Of a stretch of 46,437 nt of DNA, positions 39,678-46,437 are shown in pieces. The DNA comes from Intrasporangiaceae bacterium. GTDB lineage: Bacteria > Actinomycetota > Actinomycetes > Actinomycetales > Dermatophilaceae. The notes under the pieces were generated by a model. The model saw only the letters and a list, made by a program, of their open reading frames with translations, was not told the origin of the DNA and did no database searches. The stretch's first letter is position 1; each line of letters begins with the position of its first letter. The position numbers and the translations under genes were made by a program. The DNA is taken from assembly GCA_021324575.1 (NCBI GenBank), contig JAJPIW010000103.1, positions 1 to 46,437 of the forward strand, given 5' to 3'.

Positions 39678-41384
39678 TCACCCCCGACGCACATCCACCT
39701 CGGTGAGCAGCTCGCGTGCGTGTCTCAGAGCAGTGTCGCTCTGCACCCCTGCCATCATCCGGGCCAGCTCGGCCTCCCGGTCGGCTCCGGTGACCTCGAC
39801 GACACCGGAGGAGGTGATCAGTCCGTCGCTCGCCTTGGTCACGACGAGGTGCCGATCGGCGTATGCCGCGACCTGCGGCAGGTGGGTGACGACGACGACC
39901 TGGGCGTGCCGGGCGAGGGCTGCCAGGCGCGAGCCCACATCGAGTGCGGCGCGACCGCCGATCCCGGCATCGACCTCGTCGAAGACATAGGTGGGGACCA
40001 GGCCGGCCTTGTCGGCCGTCACGACCTCGATGGCAAGCATGACCCGCGAGAGCTCACCGCCGCTCGCCGCGCGGGCCACCGACCGCGCCGTGGCCCCGGG
40101 GTTGGCGGCGAGCCGGATCTCGACGTCGTCGGCACCATCCCTCGTGGCAGCCGCCCTCGCCTCCACGGAGACGACCACCGCGGCCTTGCCCATCGCCAGG
40201 TGGCCCAGCTCGGTGGTCACCGCGGACCCGAGCCGGGACGCGGCGCGCCGACGGGCTGCCGTGAGCGCCCCGGCCGCCGCCGTGAGGTCGACGTCGATCG
40301 TGGCCAGCCGGCTCCGCAACACCTCGAGCCGGTCGTCGGTGCCGGCCAGCTCCTCGACGCGGACCGCCGCCTCCTTGGCCCACTGGAGCACGTCGGCCAT
40401 CGAGGGGCCGTACTTGCGAGCCAACCCCGCGAGCACCGCGCGCCGCTCCTCGACGGCATCGGCGCGCCCGGGGTCGACGTCGATCCCGGCCCGGTAGGTG
40501 GCAAGGTCGCCCACGAGGTCACCGACGAGGTGGCCCAGCTCGCCGACCCGGACGGCGAGCTCGGCCAGGGTGGGGTCGTTGCTGCCGGCCTGGGCCAAGG
40601 TGGACCTGGCACGCCCGACAGCCTCGACGACCGACAGCGCGCCGGGCTCGGCGGCATACGGGTCGTCGCTGCCGCCGAGCAGCTCCGCCGCTTCGCCGGC
40701 TGCAGAGAGCAGGTCGACGGCATGGGTCAGCCGCTCGGACTCGGCGCGGAGGTCGTCCTCCTCTCCCGGACGAGGATCTGCCGTCTCGACCTGGCCGAGA
40801 CCGAGGGTGAGGAACTCCAGCTCCTGGGCCCGCTCGCGCAGTCGGCCTTCGAGGTCGCCCAGCTCCCGCGCAACGGACTGCCGCTCGGCGAACAGCCCCC
40901 GGTGGGTGGCCAGAGTCGTCTGCACGGGCCGGCCCCCGTAGGCGTCGAGCAGCTCGCGGTGCTCGTCGGCGGAGCGCAGCCGCCACTGGTCGGCCTGCCC
41001 GTGGACGGCGACGAGGTGCTGACCGATCTCGGCGAGGACACCCACCGGAGCCGACCGACCGCCGATGTGGGCTCTCGAACGCCCCTCCCCGGAGACCGTC
41101 CGGACGAGGACCAGCCCGTCCTCGACATCGGCCCCGGCGTCGGCAGCGCGCACCATCGCCGGGTGGTCAGGGGGCAGGTCGACGAGGCCCTCGACGACCG
41201 TGCGAGCGGCGCCGTCGCGGACGAGGCCGGCATCGCCCCGTCCCCCGAGGAGGAGCCCGAGGCCGCTGACCACCATCGTCTTGCCGGCACCGGTCTCGCC
41301 GGTGAGGACGGTCAGGCCCGCGTGCAGCGGGACGACGGCCTCGTCGATGACGCCGAGGTCGCGCAGACGGATCTCCTGGAGCAC
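39678..41384 (-). CDS. recN: DNA repair protein RecN
   Basis: The product is 568 aa, SMC-like. Walker A is TGETGAGKTMVV near the N-terminus; a long helical region spans about 150-380; the ABC signature ASGGELSRVMLAIE and Walker B TYVFDEVDAGIGG lie near the C-terminus. It acts in double-strand break repair. The GTG start is 12 bases past the nadK stop. Confidence 0.96.
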   Translation of the reverse strand: MLQEIRLRDLGVIDEAVVPLHAGLTVLTGETGAGKTMVVSGLGLLLGGRGDAGLVRDGAARTVVEGLVDLPPDHPAMVRAADAGADVEDGLVLVRTVSGEGRSRAHIGGRSAPVGVLAEIGQHLVAVHGQADQWRLRSADEHRELLDAYGGRPVQTTLATHRGLFAERQSVARELGDLEGRLRERAQELEFLTLGLGQVETADPRPGEEDDLRAESERLTHAVDLLSAAGEAAELLGGSDDPYAAEPGALSVVEAVGRARSTLAQAGSNDPTLAELAVRVGELGHLVGDLVGDLATYRAGIDVDPGRADAVEERRAVLAGLARKYGPSMADVLQWAKEAAVRVEELAGTDDRLEVLRSRLATIDVDLTAAAGALTAARRRAASRLGSAVTTELGHLAMGKAAVVVSVEARAAATRDGADDVEIRLAANPGATARSVARAASGGELSRVMLAIEVVTADKAGLVPTYVFDEVDAGIGGRAALDVGSRLAALARHAQVVVVTHLPQVAAYADRHLVVTKASDGLITSSGVVEVTGADREAELARMMAGVQSDTALRHARELLTEVDVRRG

Positions 41385-41396
41385 GGGCTCAGCCTG

Positions 41397-42329
41397 TCAC
41401 TCGGCGGCGACATCGTGCCGGGCGGCGCCCCGCCATCCGGTGACCGGCAGGTGGAACTTGGCGACGAGCCGGTCCGTGAACGGTGCGTTGGTGAGCCGCG
41501 CGAGCAGCACCGGCCGGGTCGAACGCACGACCTCGATCCGTGCTCCGAGCGGCAGGTCGGAGCTGCGTCGCCCGTCGCACCACAGGATCCCGGCGGCCTG
41601 GGTCTGCGGCACGACCTCGATGGCCAGGTGGGAGTCCGGACCGACGACCAGCGGCCGGGCAAAGAGTGCGTGGGCACTGATCGGGACGAGCAGGATCGCC
41701 TCGACGTCGGGCCAGACGACCGGTCCGCCGGCGGAGAAGGCGTATGCCGTGGAGCCGGTCGGAGTCGCGATGACGACCCCGTCGCAGCCCCACGTCGACA
41801 GAGGTCGCCCGTCGACCTCGACGGCCACCTCGAGCATCCGCTCGCGCGCAGCCTTCTCCACAGCCGCCTCGTTGAGCGCCCAGGTGCTGTCGACGAGCTC
41901 CCCGTCGACCTGCACCGTGACGTCGAGCGTCATCCGCTCCTCGACGGTCCACTCGCGGCGGACGATCTTGTCGACGGTGGCACGCAGGTCCTCACGTTCG
42001 GCCTCGGCGAGGAACCCGACGTGGCCGAGGTTGACGCCGAGCACGGGGACGCCGTGGTCGCGAGCCAGCTCGGCCCCGCGCAGGATCGTGCCGTCGCCAC
42101 CCAGGACCACGACCAGCTCGCAGCCGGCCACCGGGCTGTCCGGCAGGGCGCCCACGCTCCGTGCCCCGGCATCGGGCAGTCCGTGGTCGGAGTCGATACC
42201 GACGACCTCGATGCCGGCGGCGACGAAGGCCGCCGTCACCTGCCGGGCGATCTCATGGGCCTCGGCGCGACGGGGGTGGGAGAGCAGGAGGATGCGGCGC
42301 GGGGCTGGCGCTCCGGCGGTGTCGGTCAC
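41397..42329 (-). CDS. nadK: NAD kinase
   Basis: The product is 310 aa. The kinase motif VVLGGDGTILRGAE and the glycine-rich TPTGSTAYAFSAGGPVV are diagnostic. It makes NADP from NAD and ATP or polyphosphate. The GTG at 42329 overlaps the tlyA stop (GTGA). The order tlyA-nadK-recN is conserved in actinobacteria. Confidence 0.96.
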   Translation of the reverse strand: MTDTAGAPAPRRILLLSHPRRAEAHEIARQVTAAFVAAGIEVVGIDSDHGLPDAGARSVGALPDSPVAGCELVVVLGGDGTILRGAELARDHGVPVLGVNLGHVGFLAEAEREDLRATVDKIVRREWTVEERMTLDVTVQVDGELVDSTWALNEAAVEKAARERMLEVAVEVDGRPLSTWGCDGVVIATPTGSTAYAFSAGGPVVWPDVEAILLVPISAHALFARPLVVGPDSHLAIEVVPQTQAAGILWCDGRRSSDLPLGARIEVVRSTRPVLLARLTNAPFTDRLVAKFHLPVTGWRGAARHDVAAE

Positions 42330-43135
42330 AAGGCTCCGTCCAGGGACAGTCGGTCTGCGGTGGCGACTACAGCCTCCCATCCCATCCCCTCCTCGGTGCG
42401 ACGGGTCAACCAGAGCAGGTACTCGATGTTTCCGGTCGATCCGGCGAGCGGGCTGCGGGACAGCCCGAGCGGCGTCAGACCGGCATCGGTGGCCGAACGC
42501 GCGACCTCGGTGACCGCCCAGGCCCGGTCCGCCGCCCGCCGGACCAGGCCGTTCTTGCCGAGCCGCTCGCGGCCGACCTCGAACTGTGGCTTGACGAGCA
42601 CGAGCGCGTCGGCCGCTTCGGTCATCAGGCCGGCGATCTCCGGCAGCACGAGGGTCAGCGAGATGAAGCTGAGGTCGGCCACCACCAGGTCGACCGGTCC
42701 GCCGATCCGGTCCGCGGTGAGCCCCCGCACGGTGACGCCACTGCACTCGGTGACCCGGGGGTCGGTCGCGAGGGCCGCGACGAGCTGACCGTGGCCGACG
42801 TCGATGGCCACGACGTGGTCGGCACCCTCGTGGAGCAGTACCTCGGTGAAGCCCCCCGTGGACGCACCCACGTCGGCGCAGCGTTTGCCGGCCGCGGACA
42901 GCCCGCGTGGCCCGAACGCCGCGAAGGCGCCGACCAGCTTGGCGGCGGCCCGGCTCACCCACGTGGGCCCCGCCTCCCGGACCTGCACCGAGGCACCGGG
43001 CGGCACGGCATACGACGGTTTCGTCACGTCCCGGCCGGCCACGCTGACCAGGCCGGCCTCGATGAGCTCACGGGCGTGCCCACGGGACCGGGCCAGGCCG
43101 CGCCGGACGAGGTCGACGTCGAGCCGGTCGCTCAC
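42326..43135 (-). CDS. tlyA: TlyA-family rRNA (ribose-2-prime-O) methyltransferase
   Basis: The product is 269 aa. An N-terminal S4 RNA-binding domain (LDVDLVRRGLARSRGHAREL) precedes a Rossmann methyltransferase with the SAM loop CADVGASTGGFTEVLLHEG, VADLSFISL and VLVKPQFE. The mycobacterial enzyme methylates 16S and 23S rRNA and its loss gives capreomycin resistance. The GTG start overlaps the stop of the small gene upstream. Confidence 0.95.
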   Translation of the reverse strand: MSDRLDVDLVRRGLARSRGHARELIEAGLVSVAGRDVTKPSYAVPPGASVQVREAGPTWVSRAAAKLVGAFAAFGPRGLSAAGKRCADVGASTGGFTEVLLHEGADHVVAIDVGHGQLVAALATDPRVTECSGVTVRGLTADRIGGPVDLVVADLSFISLTLVLPEIAGLMTEAADALVLVKPQFEVGRERLGKNGLVRRAADRAWAVTEVARSATDAGLTPLGLSRSPLAGSTGNIEYLLWLTRRTEEGMGWEAVVATADRLSLDGAL

Positions 43136-43359
43136 CCGCCGAGGTCGGCCAGACGCGAGCGCAGGGTCTGGTCGAGCCGCTCCCCCGCCTCGAGCTGTGC
43201 CCCGAGGTCGCCGGGGTCGGTCGCGGCCAGGTCCGAGAGGGCTGCGTCGATGACCAGGTCGCCGGTCTCGGGCGGGTCGGCCGGGCCGGAGCCCGTGGAC
43301 GGGACGGCATCGGTGGGCGCGTCCGGCTCCCCCACGGCCGAGGGTGCGGAGTCGGTCAC
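43132..43359 (-). CDS. Small acidic conserved protein upstream of tlyA
   Basis: The product is 75 aa, acidic. A disordered Pro/Ala/Asp-rich N-terminus precedes DLVIDAALSDLAATDPGDLG and a short helix (LEAGERLDQTLRSRLADLGG). It is coupled by 4-base overlaps both upstream and downstream. Position and size match the small protein Rv1693 of M. tuberculosis. Function unknown. Confidence 0.75.
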   Translation of the reverse strand: MTDSAPSAVGEPDAPTDAVPSTGSGPADPPETGDLVIDAALSDLAATDPGDLGAQLEAGERLDQTLRSRLADLGG

Positions 43360-44006
43360 GCGCCGGTCGCCTTCTGGGTGACCGCCTTGGCGGGAGCCTT
43401 CTTGGCCGGAGTCTTCTTGGCCGGTGCGGCTGCCTTGGCGGGTGCGGCCTTGGCCGTCCCTGCCTTCTTGGCCGGAGCCTTCTTCGCCGGGGCCGCCTTG
43501 ACCGGTTCCGCCGCCGGTGCGGGCTCGGCCGCGGCAGCGAAGCTGCGCCGTGCGGGTCGCTTGCGGGCCGGGGCTGCAGGAGTGCTCGGCGCAGCCACGT
43601 CGGGCGTCGCGGCCGGCGCGTCGGTGCTCACCTCGGGCTCCGGTCCGGCGCCGCCGGGCACCAGGCCGCGCAGCCGGTTCGTGAGCTCCTCGACCTGGCC
43701 GAGCACGGCGGCCGTGGTCGCCTTGGCGGCATCGAGGTCGACGACGCGGGCCAGGTCGGCACGGGCCATGGCCGACTCGACCTCGGACCGGACGAGGGCT
43801 GCGATCTGGGCCCGGTTGGCCTCGGCGGCCTGGAGGATCTCCTGGCTCACCGACTGCACCTGCTTGGCCAGCTTCTTCTTGCCGAGCTGGTCCTCGAGGC
43901 CGGCCAGGCTGATCAGGTCGCGGGCGGCCTGGTTGGCCCGGGCGGTGGTGAGTTCGCCCAACCCGGACACCAGCTGGACCAGACCGCGAAGGGAATCCTT
44001 GGACAT
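43356..44006 (-). CDS. Protein with phasin-like helical N-terminus and histone-H1-like Lys/Ala/Pro tail
   Basis: The product is 216 aa. Residues 1-110 are helical (GLVQLVSGLGELTTARANQA, LGQVEELTNRL), resembling phasin-like or PhaF-type coiled coils. Residues about 140-216 are basic repeats of KKAPAKK / AAPAKK type, like the tail of histone H1 and of bacterial H1-like DNA-binding proteins. A nucleoid or granule-surface role is plausible. AGGAG lies five bases before the ATG. Function not established. Confidence 0.7.
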   Translation of the reverse strand: MSKDSLRGLVQLVSGLGELTTARANQAARDLISLAGLEDQLGKKKLAKQVQSVSQEILQAAEANRAQIAALVRSEVESAMARADLARVVDLDAAKATTAAVLGQVEELTNRLRGLVPGGAGPEPEVSTDAPAATPDVAAPSTPAAPARKRPARRSFAAAAEPAPAAEPVKAAPAKKAPAKKAGTAKAAPAKAAAPAKKTPAKKAPAKAVTQKATGA

Positions 44007-44057
44007 GGGTGCTCCTCGTGCTCGCGCGGGCCACGGCGACCCGGTTGCGAGCCCACG

Positions 44058-45068
44058 TTAGTCGTCGGCGAGCAGCCCGGCCACGATCCGGGCGGCGCCC
44101 GCCCCGTCGATGCGGCCCGCGTCCTGGGCCTCGTATGCCGCGTGCAACCGGTTGGTGAGGCCCTGCGCCAAGGTTCCTTCTGCCGACCCCGCCCAGGCAC
44201 CGCCGACGATGCGGCCGCGGTCGTCACCACAGACCCAGTCCTCACCGTCACGGCTGGGTCGCGGCAGATCCTCGTGCAGGCTCCGCAGGTCCGGTGCGAG
44301 GTAGGTCGCCCGGCTGTGCGGGTCGGCTGCCGCCGCCTGCTCGGCCGTACTGACCCCGGTGAGGACGAGCAGGGAGTCCATACCGGCGGCGACAGCGCCT
44401 TCGATGTCGGTGTCGAGCCGGTCGCCGATGGCCAGGATGTCCTTCGGCTCCTGCTTCAGACGATGTGCGCAAAGGATGTAGAGCGCGGCGAACGGCTTCC
44501 CGACGACCTCGTCGGGTCCGCGTCCGCACGCGGTGCGGACGGCGGCCACGAGCGAGCCGTTGCCCGGAGCGATGCCGCGGTCCGTCGGCAACGTGAGGTC
44601 GGGGTTGGTCGCGACCCAGCGGGCGCCGCGCTGCACGGCATACGCCGCCTCGCCCAGCATGGCCACCGTCACGTCGAGGCCGTAGCCCTGCAGGACGCCG
44701 GCGACGTCGCGGTACTCACCCGGGTGCAGCACGTGCAGTCCCGCCTCGGCCAGCGCCAGGGCCACACCCGGGCCGCCGACCGCGAGGACCGAGGCGCCCG
44801 TGCCGAGGGACTCCCGCAGCGCAGCCGCACCCGCCTGGGAGCTGGTGGCGACGTCGTCCGGGCCGGCGTCGATCCCGAGCTCGCGCAGGTGCTCGGCGAC
44901 GTCCTCCGGCGGACGGCTCGCATTGTTGGTGGCGTACTGGATCGGGCCGCCGGCGGCGGTCAGTGCCTCGGCGGCGTGGTCCACCGGGGCCGGCCCGCGG
45001 TACACAACTCCGTCCAGGTCGCAGACGAAGGCGGCGTATGCCGCGGCCAGGGTCGGGTGCTTCGTCAT
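44058..45068 (-). CDS. HAD-superfamily phosphatase (NagD-like, class IIA)
   Basis: The product is 336 aa. HAD motif I is FVCDLDGVVYRG (nucleophile Asp), motif II TNNASRPPED, and motif IV IGDRLDTDIEGAVAAG. The cap lies between motifs II and III, as in NagD-type enzymes. An extra C-terminal segment follows (DWVCGDDRGRIVGG...), absent from short NagD. The likely substrates are small phosphate esters. It matches Rv1692 in position. GAGG precedes the ATG. Confidence 0.9.
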   Translation of the reverse strand: MTKHPTLAAAYAAFVCDLDGVVYRGPAPVDHAAEALTAAGGPIQYATNNASRPPEDVAEHLRELGIDAGPDDVATSSQAGAAALRESLGTGASVLAVGGPGVALALAEAGLHVLHPGEYRDVAGVLQGYGLDVTVAMLGEAAYAVQRGARWVATNPDLTLPTDRGIAPGNGSLVAAVRTACGRGPDEVVGKPFAALYILCAHRLKQEPKDILAIGDRLDTDIEGAVAAGMDSLLVLTGVSTAEQAAAADPHSRATYLAPDLRSLHEDLPRPSRDGEDWVCGDDRGRIVGGAWAGSAEGTLAQGLTNRLHAAYEAQDAGRIDGAGAARIVAGLLADD

Positions 45069-45075
45069 CGGTACC

Positions 45076-46143
45076 TCAGTCCTCGGGGCGGGCGGGCAGG
45101 TCGTCGTCGTCACCGTCGAGCAGGTCGGTGACAGCTACGCCGTCGAGTTCCTCGAGACGCTCGGCAGCGTCGGTCGTCAGGTCGACATCGGCGAGGGCGG
45201 CACGAGCAAACCACTCTCGTGCACCGGCGAGGTCGCCGAGTGTAGCGAGTGTGTCGGCATAGGCATAGGCGAGACGGGCACCGGCCTGGCCCAGCTTCTT
45301 GCGACGCAGGGCCGGGATCTGCAGAGCAATGAGCGCGGCGTCGGTCTGGCCGAGGTCGCGGCGGATACCGGCGACGACGATCGCGAGCTCGATCCGCTCG
45401 TCCTCAGCGAGCTGCTTGGCCTCCGGGGAAGCGGCCAGGTCGAGCGCGCGGTCATGCCGGCCCAGACCCCGCTCGCAGTCGACCATCAGGGGCAGCAGGT
45501 GGGAGGACCCAGAGAGCCGCCGCACCGTGCGGAACTCGGTGAGCGCGCGGGCGAAGTCGCCCTGACGGTAGGCAACCATCCCCAGTGCCTCCCGGGCCGC
45601 CGGCACGCGTCCGGCCCGGCGGACGGCAGTCTCGGCGTGCGCCAGGGCGGAGTCGACGTCGTCCTCGGCGAGCAGCAGGGCCACCATGACGAGGTGCTGC
45701 GCCACGCCGTCGGCGTTCTCGATGCTGAGCGTCCGGAGCTGCGTGCGCACGTCACGGTCGAGCTCCTTGCCGGTGACACCCTCGGCGATCCTCGGCTCCG
45801 GCAGCCGCGGCCCCTTGGGGGTCAGCCGGCTTCCGCCACGCCGTTCGCTGTTGTCGAAGTCTCCCGCCCCACGGCCCACACCACCGCGCGCGGGCCGTCC
45901 ACCGGCACCGCCACGAGCCGGGCGCGCGCCCCCGGCGCCACCACGCCGATCATCATCGCGGGCGGCCCCGTAGGAGCGCCCACCGCCGCTCCCTTGTGCG
46001 CCACCTTGACCACCGCCGCCAGTACGGCCCGACGAGCCGTCACGGCCACCGCTTGGACTGGGTCCGGAGCTGCGCCCCTGGCCCGGGCGGCCACCCCGGC
46101 CCTGCCCGCCACGGGAGTCGCCCTGGCCTCGGTAGTCACTCAC
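45076..46143 (-). CDS. Tetratricopeptide-repeat protein with RGG-rich disordered N-terminus
   Basis: The product is 355 aa. Residues about 1-110 are a Gly/Arg/Ser/Gln-rich disordered region with many RGG and GGR runs. From about 120 (ERRGGSRLTPKGPRLPEPRI) a helical domain follows with TPR-like pairs (VALLLAEDDVDSALAHAETA, ALGMVAYRQGDFARALTEFR). The position matches Rv1691. RGG regions bind RNA in eukaryotes; a role with RNA here is speculation. The GTG at 46143 is the best start; the ribosome site is weak. Confidence 0.8.
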   Translation of the reverse strand: MSDYRGQGDSRGGQGRGGRPGQGRSSGPSPSGGRDGSSGRTGGGGQGGAQGSGGGRSYGAARDDDRRGGAGGARPARGGAGGRPARGGVGRGAGDFDNSERRGGSRLTPKGPRLPEPRIAEGVTGKELDRDVRTQLRTLSIENADGVAQHLVMVALLLAEDDVDSALAHAETAVRRAGRVPAAREALGMVAYRQGDFARALTEFRTVRRLSGSSHLLPLMVDCERGLGRHDRALDLAASPEAKQLAEDERIELAIVVAGIRRDLGQTDAALIALQIPALRRKKLGQAGARLAYAYADTLATLGDLAGAREWFARAALADVDLTTDAAERLEELDGVAVTDLLDGDDDDLPARPED

Positions 46144-46163
46144 GATGTCTCGCTCTCTCGATG

Positions 46164-46180
46164 CAGGCGGCAAACGCCTG
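46164..46180 (-). promoter_or_regulatory. Small hairpin in the TPR gene leader
   Basis: CAGGCG at 46164-46169 pairs with CGCCTG at 46175-46180 over a 5-base loop, 20 bases upstream of the GTG. Role unknown. The rest of 46144-46256 shows no confident promoter. Confidence 0.3.
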
Positions 46181-46256
46181 GTCCTGGACACTGGCGCTGA
46201 GCCCAAGTGTACGAACACCACGCCTGAGCCGCTGATGACGAACAAACCCGGAAACC

Positions 46257-46291
46257 AAAAGTGGCCCGCCCCATTGGGGCAGGCCACTTTT
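46257..46291 (-). terminator. Rho-independent terminator of the rRNA operon
   Basis: AAAAGTGGCC at 46257-46266 pairs with GGCCACTTTT at 46282-46291, extended by CGCCCC/GGGGCA across a short ATTG loop. On the minus strand the stem ends in a TTTT run. It lies directly downstream of the 5S gene. Confidence 0.85.
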
Positions 46292-46298
46292 GAAAGTA

Positions 46299-46417
46299 TG
46301 TCCGGCTGCGTCCTACTCTCCCACACCGTCACCAGTGCAGTACCATCGGCGCTGAAGGGCTTAGCTTCCGGGTTCGGAATGGAGCCGGGCGTTTCCCCTT
46401 CGCTATGACAGCCGAAA
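46299..46417 (-). rRNA. rrf: 5S ribosomal RNA
   Basis: The complement begins TTTCGGCTGTCATAGCG and contains the conserved CCATTCCGAACCCGGAAGCT and AAGCCCTTCAGCGCCGATGG segments, ending GGACGCAGCCGGACA. The ends pair as helix I (CGGCTG with CAGCCG). About 119 bases, normal for actinobacteria. The 23S gene should lie just beyond the right edge. Confidence 0.96.
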
Positions 46418-46437
46418 CTCTATGGAGATTTCAATCG

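Noticed and set aside
39456-42788. A 1110-codon plus-strand open frame opposite recN and nadK
   Set aside because: It is a by-product of high GC; the minus strand carries recognisable recN and nadK motifs throughout.

Overview
This window is chromosomal DNA from a high-GC actinobacterium. The gene order matches what I know of actinobacterial core genomes: alaS-ruvX-mltG-aroE-aroC-aroK-aroB-efp-nusB-pyrR-pyrB-pyrC-carA on the left, and TPR protein-HAD-small proteins-tlyA-nadK-recN-steA-steB-...-pyrG-nudix on the right (the same series as Mycobacterium tuberculosis Rv1691-Rv1700). Gene style and content suggest Micrococcales, perhaps the Intrasporangiaceae/Dermatophilaceae group; that placement is inference. 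Nearly all core genes lie on the minus strand, and many neighbours share 4-base ATGA or GTGA stop/start overlaps.

Layout. 1-85: the end of a probable IS30-family element. 122-4183: pyrimidine operon pyrR-pyrB-pyrC-carA, with a PyrR-type RNA hairpin directly before the pyrR ribosome binding site. 4300-7530: a large secreted multidomain protein. 7673-8650: nusB and efp. 8799-10787: a divergent pair, membrane-anchored serine protease and small-molecule kinase. 10833-16879: shikimate genes aroB-aroK-aroC, a prepilin peptidase, aroE, mltG and ruvX. 16911-22944: alaS, two small conserved proteins and rarA, with a DUF2510 membrane protein on the plus strand between alaS and the small genes. 23062-29791: accessory genes (GH4 glycosidase, LLM oxidoreductase, VOC protein, AraC and TetR regulators, alpha/beta hydrolase) around aspS. 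29923-31537: a complete IS1380-family insertion sequence with 4-base target duplication. 31597-46143: nudix, pyrG, a likely envelope module (GT4 glycosyltransferase, MurJ-like flippase, MraY/WecA-like transferase, SteB/MctB, SteA), recN, nadK, tlyA, two small proteins (one with a histone-H1-like tail), a HAD phosphatase and an RGG-rich TPR protein. 46257-46417: rRNA-operon terminator and 5S rRNA gene; the rest of the rRNA operon lies beyond the right edge.

The most unusual signal is not a gene. The 8-mer GTATGCCG (or its complement CGGCATAC) occurs 57 times by hand count, roughly once per 0.8 kb, against one or two expected. It appears in several reading frames, at start codons, as a tandem triplet before alaS, and as a hairpin before aspS. 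The IS1380 element has none. No gene-free stretch exceeds 300 bases; the longest, 29792-30043, holds nested inverted repeats and the left end of the IS. I saw no tRNA gene, CRISPR array or origin.
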